From Macrolepiota albuminosa (taxonomy: Eukaryota > Basidiomycota > Agaricomycetes > Agaricales > Agaricaceae), in NCBI GenBank assembly GCA_027475525.1, contig JAMWFC010000009.1:310001-374000 (forward strand): a stretch of 64,000 nucleotides of DNA, written 5' to 3'. This document shows positions 22,175 through 34,214 of this stretch, in pieces (position 1 is the stretch's first letter; each line of letters opens with the position of its first letter). The position numbers and the translations under genes were made by a program. Below the pieces are notes generated by a model. That model was not told the origin of the DNA. It saw nothing but the letters and a program-made list of their open reading frames with translations, and did not search any database.

Positions 22175-25100
22175 ATCAGCGCCACAAGATGTGATGTCTC
22201 TGGTAACAGCCAGGATGACGGGCCTAGGTCAACTCCTCGAGACGAGGGCAATTATGCCCACAGTCGAGGAGGCTCGGGACATCCTCCGCAGGGTGGTCAA
22301 GGAAAGTCACTTCCCCATGCCGCTGATTTGGCGACTAGATCCCCGGGTCAACAGGAGGCCATTCGAATGCATCATGAAGCCATGCACGATTGCCTGCATC
22401 AAGTAGTTGATGATGCCCTGGGTGTAACCTTACAGTTACCAGACGGAGTGAAGCTGCGTAAAGCAGACAGTAGGCACATTTGCGCCTATACAGGCACGTC
22501 CAAGTTCAGCAACCTGGAAGATTGGGTGATGGATGTATGCACCCATCTTGCCATGTGCTTATATGGAGGTGACCGTATGAAATGAGAACGAATCTTCATT
22601 CTTCCTGAGTTCTTGGCCAGAGAGGCCATGGGATGGTTTCAACGGGCAGTACTGCACGTCAACCATGTCCAGTATGACTGGACGTTCAAAGGAGTCCTTA
22701 CAGGACTGTACGATCGATTCGTGCACCCCTCAACGCTCCAGGATGCGAGGCGGGACTTCCAGTCCACCAAGTACACTGAGAAGTTGGGAGTGCAAGGGTT
22801 CTATGATACCCTTAATGACCATGCCCAGAACATGGCAGTATACCCGGACGGATATACAATGCTTGAAACATTCTTGGATGGCATTCCAGCAGACATGTGC
22901 TGCTATTTGATACGTGAGGATGGACTGTCCCCAGAAGTCAACAATGTGGAAGAGTTTGTGGCATATGCCATCAGGTATGAGCAGTCCCTGAAGACTGCTA
23001 ACCACTACAAACATCGGAGTGGACACAAAGAGGGACCCAGGCGACTACCACCTGGTGGGACATCCTCATGGGGTCAGCATGTGGGGACCTTCCTGGCCAC
23101 AAAGACTGACTTGGACTGCAACACGTGGTTTGTGGTACGCAGAACCCCTGCTGCGAACCAAGGGTGGAGCCGCCCACGCCCAGAGCGGGCGCCAGACAGA
23201 GAACATCCCAAACCAAGGCCAGACTTCAAGCCAGCCAACCCACCTGGGCAGACGGGGACTTGCTTTGCATGTGGCCAACCAGGCCACTACGCTACCAACT
23301 GCCCTGCAAAGCCAGGAGCCCCAAGGAAGGGGTATACACCCCACGCCCACCTTCGAGCTGCACATACTGCAGCCACAAGTGGGAGTGACGGAGACGTATC
23401 TGCCGAGTCTGAGGCAGAGCACCCCACAAACAACTAGGAGCCCCCAGAGGAGGCATCGGGTGCCAAGCCCAAGAGTGTGGTTGTGGAGGGGGAGGAGTAC
23501 GTCACAGTCGACGTATATGACGATGTCTATGACAACCAGTACTACAGTCACGACAGCGACTCCGAGTGCCTAGCAGTGATGACGGATTGGCTGTCTACAA
23601 ATAATCCCGAAAAGAATAACATAGTTCAGATGAAGAAGGTGACTCTTTGTCGTGCGGAGGGCACTTTGCAGCGCCCTACATTGAAATGGGCAGACAAGGA
23701 GTGCCTGGTCACGTATGTGGACGTAGATGGCCACAAGGCATGGACCCTATGGGATTCTGGGAGTACTACATCGGGCATAACGCCCCAGTTCACCCATGTG
23801 TACGGAATATCTGTGCAGGAGTTGGATACGCCATTGGCATTACAGCTGGGCACCGTAGGGAGCCGAGCCATGGTGCAGTATGGGACAAATGTGACTGTCC
23901 AAACACCGGGCTCACATAGCTGGGAATACATGGATGTAGTGAACTTCGATTGCTACGATATGATACTGGGAACGCCATTCATGTGGCGTAACAAAGTCAT
24001 ATTAGACTTTGACCACTGTCAGGTACTAGTGAATGGGAAAGTGATCCCAGCCAAACGAGCTACAGCAGACGACACTGATAATCGTCTGCAACATCATCGC
24101 ACTATGGAGAAACGCAAGGAGTCTCCATGACTTGGCTGGTGCAGAGTGCCGGCAGTGGAGAATGTGGAGGAGGAAGTGCAGGCTATGCCTGGACTAAGCA
24201 CAGACCACAATGTGGTGATGATGAGCGAGGAGGAGTATCAAGCCTCCAAGAGGAGCAACGAGCAAATAGCCGCTCATGATATTTGAGGTGCAAAGCCTCC
24301 AGACAAGCGCCATCAAAAGGCGAGACAACGGGAGGACTCAGTGGATGTATGTCCACCTACATCCTCACGAGTCAAGTTGGATGACTTGAGAGACAGCATC
24401 CGAGAGGCGGAAGCCTCAGGAGAGGGGGACACATGGTCCCTATGGGAGCGACCAGCACCTCTGCTGGAGTATGACTGGGCATACGACCCCCGAATGCCGC
24501 AAGAGTAGAACGAGCTGGTGGCAGCCACGTGTGCACAAAATGCGCACCAGAGACAGATGACCGTCCAACCAGCATATTGCCAGCCAGCCTCGGACGAGGT
24601 GTCTGTAGCGTACTTACTTGTATGTGAGGGGAAAAGCCTCATGGCTTATAAGGCAGTGGCAGCAGGTTCTCCACTGAGACTACATATACCCGATGACAGT
24701 GTCAATTGGGTGCTTGCAATGTGCGAGCAATATGCACTGCCACCTCGGCCACCCTCAGAGACGGTGGAAGTACTTCCCCTGGTACGTATGAAGGGGAAGC
24801 AGAAGGCGACAAGCCTTTGTGAGGAAGATATACCTCGGTTGCATCAGCAATGGCAAGAAGAATTTGCCGACATGGTCAACAGGACCAAGGAGGAGCTCCC
24901 GCCATGGCGGGAGGTGAACCATGAGATCAATCTCATAGACGAGAGCAAGCAGTATAAGTACCACTTGCCATGCTGCCCGCACACACTCCAGGAGCAACTA
25001 CGTGATAAAACTAATCGTTATTTAAATGCTCAATGGTGGTCTCCATGCACCACTGCCCAAGCTGCACCATTATTGTGCATCCTGAAGAAGGATGGATCTC

Positions 25101-28100
25101 TTCGAACAGCTCTTGATGCGCGTCAGCACAATGACAACACTATAAAGGATGTAACTCCTTTACCAGATCAGGAGGTGATCCAGGAAGACATGGCTCGGGC
25201 GAAGTATCGCTCGAAGATTGACCTTACTGACGCTTATGAGCAGGTGCGCATTCGCACCAAGGACGTACCCAAGACCATATTTGCATCGATCATGGGCATG
25301 TTTACAAGCAACATAATGCAGATTGGAGACTGTAATGCTCCTGCAACCTTCCAGAGGCTAATGACCTCTATTTTTTGAGACGTAATAGGACGTTTCATGC
25401 ACATCTACTTAGATGATATATTCATCTACTTGGATTCTATGGAGGAGCATGAGCAGCACCTCAGAGTCGTATTCGAACGACTATGCAAGTACAAGCTGTA
25501 CTTGAAGTGGAAGAAATGTGAGCTTTACGCTCAGAGTATAGACTGCCTAGGGCATGTCATAGATGAGCAGGGTATCCACCCCGATCAGGACAAGCTCGAT
25601 CGCATTTAGGAGTGGCGCATGCCCTGAAACTACAATGACATCCAACGATTCATTGGCCTTGTCAACTACATATCGAGCTTCTTGCCCGATGTCACAGCCT
25701 ATACTGGGCCACTCATGGCCATGACGCAGAATGGGTCGCCATTCAATTGGAGGCCATTGCACCAGCAGTGCTTCGAGATGGTCAAACGGATCTGTACAAA
25801 GACTCCGGTGATTCGACCAATCGACCCTAGACGGGACAAGCTGATATGGCTCATTTGCAACATGTCCAAGACAGGCATCGGAGCCATGTACGGTCAGGGA
25901 AGCAGCTGGCAGATGTGCTGCCCAGCAGGGTTCATGTCGAAGAAGTTCACGACGGCCCAGCAAAACTATGTGGTGCACAAGCTGGAGACTCTCGCCATAC
26001 TCGAGGCCCTCCTCAAGTGGAAGGATAAGCTGATGGGATATCCCATCCACATCATAACGGACCACAAGGCCCTTGAGTTCTTCAAAACTCAGGTGAACTT
26101 GTCGCCGCGTCAGCGACGGTGGATAGACTACATGTCGAGATATCAGTTCGACATCACCTATGTTAAAGGTGAACTCAACAAAGTGGCAGACTGCTTGTCA
26201 CGCTACTTTGAGAGTGATGTAGTTGGGGAGGCTTACGAGCCTCATGAGTATGTGCAGGCAGACTGCCGCATAGACCCTGATGGAGAGGATTTACCTCTCC
26301 ACCGATACCAGGAGCTCAGGGAGCATGTCCTGGAAGTACGTGCTATGCGTGACAATGAATGGAGGCGAAGCACTCGCCTCAGAGAGCAGTGTGAAGAGCG
26401 GGACGTAGCCACCCAATTGCTCAAGGAGCATGAAGCCGTGGACCCAGCGTCCACTGGGGAGCACGAGCGCCCCAATATACCTGTTATGCTTGCGGAGATG
26501 CTCAAAGGCGAATTGCCTTCATCCCAGCCCCCTAGCCTGGTCAGCAACGACTTCCAGAAGGAAGTGGTGCAGGACTATGGTGATGATTCTCTCTTCACCA
26601 AGATAATTGCTAATCCTGACGACCATCCTCAGTTCAGGCATGAGCCTGGTGGACTCATCATGATGGAGAACCGTCAAGGGGTGGCAGTGGTCTGCCTCCC
26701 CCATACGCAAACCATTGTTACGCAGGTCTTGGACCAGGCCCATGCACTGGTGGGGCACTTTGGTGCTGCCAGGACGTTGGGCTACATCCGAAGATGGTAT
26801 TGGTGGCCACATATGGCCCAAGAAGTGACTAAGTTCTGCGCTTCATGCGCAGCATGTCAGAGGGCAAAGCTGCCCCCTGGATCCCCTCCCGGGAAGCTAC
26901 ACCAGCTACCCGTACCGGTGAAACCTTGAGATTCCATTGGAATGGACTTCGTAGGTTCCTTTCCCGAGTCCAGAGGGTTTGATTACCTCTGGGTGGTAAT
27001 ATGCCGCATGACAAGCATGGTGCACCTCATACCGGTGCAAACTATGCTGACGGCTAAGGAGCTGTCATGGATCTACCTTAGGGAGATTGTTAGGCTGCAT
27101 GGGCTGCCTAGCACCATTGTGAGCTGACGGCTAAGGAGCTGTCATGGATCTACCTTAGGGAGATTGTTAGGCTGCATGGGCTGCCTAGCACCATTGTGAG
27201 CAACCGTGACTTGAAGTTCATGTCTCAATGGTGGAGGAAACTCCACAAACTGCTAGGAGCGCGACTCCTCATGTCGACGTCCTTCCATCTTCAAATGGAT
27301 GGGCAAACGGAGCAGGCTAACCGCAGTATAGGCCAGATTCTAAGGGCAGTTGTTTGCCCTGACCAACGAGACTGGGTGGACTGGTGTCCACTCACTGAGT
27401 TTGCGATTAATGTGAGTATCTCAGATATGACAGGGTATGCGCCCTTTGAGCTCAACAGAGGGTACTTGCCCTCCATGCTGCACGAAGTTCGTGCTGATAC
27501 GGTGGCTCACCAAGGAGTTGTCGAGTTCACCAGACAGGCCCTGGAGAACCTTGCGGCAGCGCATGACGCCATCATAGAGGCACAAGTCTTTCAGGTGAAA
27601 AACGCCAATCACCATAGACGAGCAGAACTGCCAATAGCAGTAGGAGCGTTGGTTTACCTATCAACATGTAACCTGAGACTCTCAAAGGGTCGGGCGAGTA
27701 AACTCTGCCCGAAATGGGTAGGCCCATGCATTCTAGACGCAGAGCCAAGTACCTCCAACTACGTGTTGGAGCTGCCTCTGGCATTGCAGGAACGACGCAT
27801 CGTTCCAAAGTTCCATGTGTTGCTGTTGCGACCATACAGCGTGTCTGACGATGTGCTATTCCCTAACAGGGCAACCCCGGGCCCCTATGATTTTGGGGCT
27901 CGAGACAATGACAAATGGTTTGTCGAGTGCATCATTGGGCACCGGTGGACTGAGCGTAACACGCTCGAGTTTGAAGTACGCTGGTCCCTCAGGGACACAA
28001 CATGGGAGCCACACTCCCATTGCTCCAAGTTGGTGGCACTTGACCATTATTTGGAGTTGAAGGGCGTTAAGCACCCACATCAATTAAGTAAGCATGCCAG

Positions 28101-28107
28101 CGCTTAA
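22175..28107 (+). pseudogene. Giant element Gag-Pol, one frame with nine stops
   Basis: Gag, protease, RT, RNase H, integrase and a C-terminal chromodomain can all be read in a single frame. Stops are TGA 22583, TAG 23435, TGA 24128, TGA 24284, TAG 24506, TGA 25376, TAG 25607, TGA 25625 and TGA 26927. The only frame change is caused by a perfect 77-bp duplication (27046-27122/27123-27199). Landmarks: zinc knuckle CFACGQPGHYATNC near 23260, protease DSGST near 23755, RT YLDDIFIY near 25410, integrase H2C2 region near 26750-26860, SNRDLKF and DGQTEQAN catalytic segments near 27200-27310, chromodomain (IGHRWTERNTLEFEVRW) near 27930-28030. The genuine stop is TAA at 28105-28107. Degenerate by point mutation but with no indels, so relatively young. 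Confidence 0.9.
27046..27199. repeat. Perfect 77-bp tandem duplication (3 of 6)
   Basis: Copies at 27046-27122 and 27123-27199, identical; shifts the giant element's integrase frame and creates a stop at 27125-27127. Confidence 0.95.
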
Positions 28108-28210
28108 TTTGATCGGCAGTGCCGATCGCGGCTTGGCTGAGTTGGTCAGCAGCTGTGGCTGAAACACGTCTTAAAAGGCGAAATTTCTTTTTCGCTTTTT
28201 TCCCTCAACT

Positions 28211-31200
28211 ATGGACAACATGCCTGTGGATCAGCCTAAGCAGCAACAGCAGCATCACATTGAGTTTGCACTGTTGGTCTTACCGTCAGCTGAAGGGGGG
28301 GGCAGATGGCTCCCCCGCTGACCCAAAATGCACCCCAGTGGAGACAATCGCAACAAGCTGTGGGCTTCCCACAGCAGCAGCAACCACCAGCGGCGGGCTA
28401 CCTGCCGCAGCAGCCAGTGATCAGTGGCTATCCGCCACTTCAACCCATGCAGGGCAACTTCATGCCCCAGAACGCACCTGTGGGCGGCTATCAGCCCCAA
28501 CAACCAGTAGCGGGCGCTTATGCGCCACATCACGCAGAGGGCCAATCCCAGCAACAGGCCTATGGGGGGCTAGTCAGCCCCCAAGCAGCGCCAGGATGGG
28601 GGCAGTTTGCCCCCGCTATGGCAAGAGGGGCTATGGGTGCACATCTTTTGCCCCAGTTTACTGCCCCGGCGCACTACCCTGGGATAGGTGGTGTGCCCGT
28701 AATGATGCTGTACCCCCCAGCTTGGATGGGGGCTTGGGGCGCAATGCCCCAGTACAGCGACTCGCATGAGACGCCAGCCAAGGGAGGCCGGTCAATTTTC
28801 CTGTCGATCACAGCACCAATTGACAATCTAGAGGAATGCCAAGCATCCCTTGTGCAGGCCACCACAGCCATTGAGAGTACAGAAACTCTCAATACAGAAC
28901 GAAGCATCAGTTCATCGGCTGATGTGCTGACAGAGAGCCTGGCCAAGCTCTCCTTGCTACAGCGGCTGGAAATGCTGCACCAATCCGAGCCCAGCTTGGA
29001 AGAAGAGTCGTGTCCTCGACGCAACAAAGGAAAAGCACGGGCTGTCAAGCCCAGTCTCAACCAGGACTTAGTCCTGGCTACCCTTCTCCAATGCCTGGGA
29101 GACAACGGGTACGATGTACCCACAGAGTCATCATTTCTCTGCGATGCGGAGGCAGTTGTCCTCATCAGTTGGATGATGGACGACATGGATCATATGCGCG
29201 CCCAGCGCAAAACTGATCTCCTTGCCCTATCGGCCGCTCGTAAGTGGCAGACTACACCCCCGAGTCAGGACACCGACTCCAGCAAAAGGGCATGTCGGCA
29301 AGGAGTGGAGGACGCACCCTTCTGCTTGATTAAGTTGAGCGTTGCTGCCCCTGGCTGGGAGGCCGGCCTAGGATGGGACATCCTTCCCTATGAAGATGTT
29401 CCTGCTCCAGCCGCCCCCCCGGCTTATCCAGCACCTCGCCAGCGGCGCATCTGAGGTCGCATCTTTGCAACCAGTATCCATGGTTTCCACCACGCACTCT
29501 GGGGAGCAGAGTTTCAGGGGCGTGAGCACACGCCCCACTGAGGCTAAGGCCTCACAACCCCGAAAGGATCGTTGGGGTAAGCAACTGGAAGGGCACACGT
29601 ACGTCAACGTGCACTTCCCCGAGGATGCCTCGAAAGGGGCCCCAGGGGCTAACATCCCCTTTTTACCCGCAATACTGGTAGAGGGCCCGCCAGCCTGACT
29701 CCCATGGTGTGTGTGGGCAATGGACCCACGGTCTGATAAGTCGGAGCCAGAGAGGCTGCCATCCCCGCCCTCCAATGATGACTGGTTAGAGGAGCCTGAA
29801 GAGGCTCACATGGAATCTCCTGTGCCACACAAGACGGCAGCACAACGTATGGTGCGCAAACGGTGCAACAGCAATCGACGGGCCAAGATGGACTGTTGGG
29901 CGCAGGATAGCGCCAAGCGAGGAGCTGCCCTCCTCAAGGACGAAACCGGGCGCATCCCTGATGCGCTTGGTGTTGTGATCTACCATGATCACACTATTGA
30001 GTGCCAGAACTCATTCTTTGACGCGGGGTTAGCTCCCCAGTTCTATTGGTCGCCAGTGACCAATACCATCTTCGTCGGGCAAGAAGCCCGTGCAGCCAGG
30101 TCCTTCGAGACCGATAAAGAGGGCAACGCCGCGTTGACGCCCCACAACAGTAAGGTGTACCAAGTGGCACCTCACGGGTTTCCCCGCAGTCCTCGAGAAG
30201 TCCACAGGCTTCATGCACTGGTTAACAACCAGTTTACGCTGATTCATCAGCGTCAGTTGGGCTACCTATTGTTCAATGAATTCAAGCGAGTGGCGCTCAA
30301 CTGCCACCCTACTGCCCAAGACAGAGCCATGTCTCACTTACTCGACAAGGTCGCATATCGGACCATCACGGTACCCTTTGTGAGTCCAGAGGAGCAGGAG
30401 AACATCCCACAAATGATTGTGCCAACGTGGATCTATCGCTGCAAAGAGGGAGGGAGAATTGCCTTTGTTGGCCTTACTCCTCCTGATCCAAAGCAACCAT
30501 TTGCTTTGGACTACCTGGGCTCATATGCCCTCCTTTATGGACAGCCTGGGACGTCCAACGTATGGACCGGTCTGGCCATGGACCATGCTATGCGCATTCA
30601 TTGGCGCAGCCTCTTTGGGTTTGTGCTTGTACGTGCCCTCAGCGCCAGCTGCCCCTCCAAATCCACGGTACACAAGTACCTGGCCTATGTATTTGCAAGG
30701 CCAGGCCTCTACAAAGAGGCCATGGCTGAGTACGAGGCGGCTACGGGGCAAGTCTTTGTGCCCCTCCATGCCGACGACCCTAACTTCGAGGCTTGGGCTG
30801 TGGACATCCCAGAAGCGTCAGCTTCCGTGTTCACCACTTTGGATGCGTTACGCGTCCTTCTTCACAATCAAATTCCAGTCAGCTGGGCTGACCATGCGTA
30901 TACTTATGGGGTCACCTACTTGGCCCACCTATTCTTCAGCAACAGCCGGCTCTACAACGAGGCAGCCGCTATCAACAACGAGAGGCTGCAATGCCTCAAC
31001 CATTACGGTACACCCCAGTCCATCGCTCAGTGGGATGGGTGGCACGAGGCCACCATTGGCGATTGACAACGCCTGATGCTCCAGCAGCAGGACAGTCGTC
31101 TTGCTTACGACGATGCGCTCACCAAGGGGATGTACCTCCTCATCGGGCAAGACATTCATGCCCGCGAGATCTGGACACGCCAGTACCCGTCCGACACTGG

Positions 31201-31438
31201 GGATCTTCCTGATCCCCAACCACCTATCCCAGAGTCGATCGTTGACCCCAATCTCACACTGTCCCCCCTCCAGGACTATGACGACTCCCTGCCAGTAGCA
31301 GGGCCCTCGGGCACTTCCTATGCGCCCGCACCCAAGGATGAACTCCTCGACTACGACATGGATGACGTGACTGCCGATCCATTCCGGGAACCTGGGGACT
31401 CTCCCATTGCCCCCGTCCCTGACTTACTGACGGCCTGA
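28211..31438 (+). pseudogene. Unassigned third coding region between pol and 3' LTR
   Basis: ATG 28211 begins a frame that passes to the next frame in an eight-G run (28295-28302) and continues to TGA 29452. From about 29390 another frame runs to 31438, broken by TGA at 29696-29698 and 31064-31066. Together they suggest an original product near 1,070 aa, or two products. The N-terminal ~150 residues are rich in Gln, Pro, Gly, Ala and Tyr (low complexity, prion-like in composition); the remainder is ordinary globular-looking sequence. No transmembrane segment, protease, RNase H or Env signature is visible. The position corresponds to env in retroviruses, but I have no evidence it is one. The codon-level coherence argues that it was translated. 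Confidence 0.6.
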
Positions 31439-31483
31439 CCGTCGTATTATCTCGAGACCGTAGCTCGGTCTGATTGGGGGGTA

Positions 31484-31708
31484 TGTAGCGTAGTCCGCTA
31501 TGTGGCGTTGGCCACATAGCCTTACTTACTGTATAGTAGTCAATATTATATTATATTTAATATTATTTACATTATTATATAACTAGTTTTACCAGCTGCT
31601 TACAAAGCAGCTTATTTTTGTGTTTGTACTACATAGTCAATAGACCAGACTGGTCTGATTCTGTGCAGTGTGAACATTAAGCTCACAAATTCCTGTAACT
31701 TTGTTACA
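31484..31708 (+). repeat. 3' LTR of the giant element
   Basis: 225 bp, partner of 12759-12993 but lacking 10 bp of its AT-rich centre. Hairpins are conserved at 31498-31519 and 31594-31612. Confidence 0.92.
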
Positions 31709-31713
31709 CATTT

Positions 31714-32704
31714 GGAGAATGGCATCCGCAAAGTCTTTTAAGACTGACTATATCTTGGATCCTGCAGACCCCGACTTCGAATATGGTGAAATCGACAAGA
31801 TAGAGGAAAACACAGCCCACATCATTGACAAAGCTGAAACAAACGATACTGCTATCACATTTATTAGAATGGTTCTTATCACTGCTGATACTGGAAAGTG
31901 TTTCCAGTGGAAAAAGTGTAAAAGAAAGCTGTTATGCTATTTCTAATGTATTAATTTCCCACAAAAAGAGTCATTCAACAAAGGAAAGTGCCTTTTCCTT
32001 TTGAAAATTGGCGCATTGGAAATTGCATGACAGCTTTCTTTTTGAATTTTTCCAACGGAAACACAATCCAGTGTCAGCAGTGTATGGCGGTCCAGGAAAA
32101 TCAAGATACCACCAATGGAAAGCCATTCCCTGCTGTCAAACGCTCTTCAGGCAAATATCATAACATTCCGACAACCTTAGGAACTTATACCTGTTGGACA
32201 GACGGCAGTATTGTTGTCAAGGCATTCTCCGAGTCGATCAAAGTCTGGTCCCCCAATGTTGTCGCTATCACCAAAGTTGAAGTCAAGCGTCGTCACGAAA
32301 TACACATCTTAACCCAACATATATCTCAGCTCAATGCCCAGATGTATCGGATCGCACTTGCATACAAGCAATCAGGTGCCGCCAAGGATTATAAGGACAT
32401 TTCCGAGAAGGACAGAACTGTTTATCTGATCTGTATGAATGGGGTGCACTTCAGAGCATGCTGGGTAACCTACGACATACAATGGCTGAAGTCCCTCTTT
32501 GGTCCATTCTCCAAGCTTGGAGTTGCAACACCCACAGAGAGGAAGACAAGGCTTAACTTGCAGAGGTTCCATGTCACCAAAGCATTTCTCCTAGACAAAC
32601 CATTTGACCGAGAATATGCAGCAGAAATTCTCCTCTACATTGCTTTCTGCGTTGCTAGGATTGGCTATGAGTATAACAAGGTTGCAAGACCATTCTCAGG
32701 CTGA
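31714..32704 (+). pseudogene. Host gene of unknown function, 3' part
   Basis: Continuation of the frame begun at 12338. Exon 1 resumes at 31714 and ends at 31915; the intron is 31916-31968 (53 nt, GT...AG, with a CTAAT branch-like motif); exon 2 is 31969-32704, ending in TGA. The complete product would be 452 aa. I recognise no domain. A diverged partial copy of exon 2 is at 8460-8765, so the gene belongs to a small family. As it stands, the gene cannot give a full protein unless the 19-kb insert is spliced out. An ATG soon after the LTR could in principle drive a truncated product. Confidence 0.8.
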
Positions 32705-32974
32705 TTGAATGCATTTCTTTTGATGTAACATTGTTCTGCATCATTTTATCATGATATAGATTGCGTGTTTCCATTACATACAATTTGAATGCAAATAAAT
32801 TTTTCTGTTTCGCGTTACCGAATTTCCCTCTTTCTCCCCCTTTCCTTTTTTGTATTTCTTCCTTTCTCAGTATCGGGCCAAAAATCGCACCTAGTAACTC
32901 TGTAGGCATGGATATACATAAGTGATGCTCAACATTTGTGCCCCTGTGAGGTGAATGACAGGGAGCCATGAGAG

Positions 32975-33975
32975 ACCATGAACCCTACAGATGGTGAGAG
33001 GTATTAAGAGGCACATGATGGCAGCGAACAGGAGCATACCAACAGAAAAATCCATATGGAAGGGAATTAGAAGCAAGGACTTCTCCAGACAAGTGAATTT
33101 TCCTATGGAAACTGACGCATGAAGTGTACAAGGTAGGGCAATACTAGGATCACACAGCGATGGAGCCTGAACTTGGAAGCAGAGCAGTATGTAAACACGA
33201 CAACGGTATTGACTCTATGGAACACATTCTGACAGGGTGTGACAGCCCAGGACAACGCATCGTATGGAGCCTAGCGAGTGACCTATGAAAAAAAAAATCT
33301 GAGGAACCACTTGAGCCACAAAGCCCCGCTTCAATTGTTGGTAGCACTATACAAAAAGTGAAGGCTGCGAATGCGGGCAAGGCTCCTCCGTATACTAGTG
33401 GTAGAGTCAGCCTACTTAATATGGGTATTAAGATGCGAAAGAGTCATGCGAAACGACAACACGGAATTAGTCAACAAAGAAATTTCATGTAGATGGACAA
33501 AAATAATGCAGAATAGAGTGTCTTTGGATGGAAAAATTGTCATTCCCAAATCAAAAAGGAAAGCCCAGATGGAAGCAATAGTCAAGGCGACATGGGAAGG
33601 CACAGGGCTGGAGGAAAACCTCAACACCGGGAACGGTGGACAAGGCGGGGTTTTAGTGGGTAGGGGGCCCTCAGCGACCGAGTGGGATGACCGAACGAAT
33701 TGGGCTCGGAGCCCCGCTCGGAGCCCCACACATGTGCGTAAAGGCATTTCCTCACGGACCTTTCAAGTTGACCATTTATGGAACCTGGTTGCAAACCCGG
33801 GTGTTCAGCGCAGCGGGTGGGGAAGGAACGACTATGGCGTTATCTCCCCCACTATGAACGGTACATACTCCAAAAAGGAAGAAAAAAAAACCCCCCGTAA
33901 AAGGAAAAAGACAGAAGTGCGTGCTGTTACCCGCCTCATCTCACGCTGAGCTAGCGGGCCTAGGCCCGTAGCACA
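32975..33975 (+). mobile_element. LINE (non-LTR retrotransposon) 3' fragment
   Basis: Conceptual translation on the plus strand gives the C-terminal part common in agaricomycete LINE polyproteins. IPTEKSIWKGIRSKDFSRQ comes first, then a Cys/His region containing SMEHILTGCDSPGQRIVW, then ESAYLIWVLRCERVMRND. Several stops and a run of A's break the upstream part; 33371-33949 is still open. The 5' part, including RT, is missing, as expected for a 5'-truncated LINE. Its tail (33890-33975) resembles 5203-5275. Confidence 0.75.
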
Positions 33976-34214
33976 GCTTCCAATAAGTGGAATCTTATCT
34001 CCCCTACATACAGTACGTAAGCAAAATTTCCAGCCACCGATCGTTATCTTGATATACGATCGAGTCAGGCCTAGGGCGTCCTCTTTGATTTTTGACTTCG
34101 GTTTTTTCTCTTGACTACATAGCTTATTTACTCTACCCACCCGCGTCTACACCTACGCTCCTGCACACACGCACGCACTTGCTCACATAACGCGCACGCT
34201 CCACACAGTAGAAC

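Larger units (their letters stand above)
12759..31708 (+). mobile_element. Giant Ty3/Gypsy-type LTR element, split by a nested Gypsy
   Basis: LTRs are 12759-12993 (235 bp) and 31484-31708 (225 bp), beginning TGTAGCG and ending TTGTTACA. They differ by a 10-bp indel and about three transitions. The target duplication is CATTC/CATTT. A purine tract (TTGGGGGGTA) precedes the 3' LTR. Removing the nested element and its target copy (6,576 bp) leaves about 12.4 kb, well above the 5-8 kb usual for fungal Gypsy elements. Order: LTR, extra ORF (13086-14564), non-coding spacer, gag-pol with chromodomain (to 28107), unassigned third coding region (28211-31438), LTR. All coding regions carry premature stops, so this copy is dead. 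The inverted-repeat density of its DNA is exceptional (see findings). Confidence 0.92.

Noticed and set aside
28211..31438. Calling the third coding region an envelope gene
   Set aside because: No signal peptide, membrane anchor or fusion-type segment can be seen; only its position is env-like.
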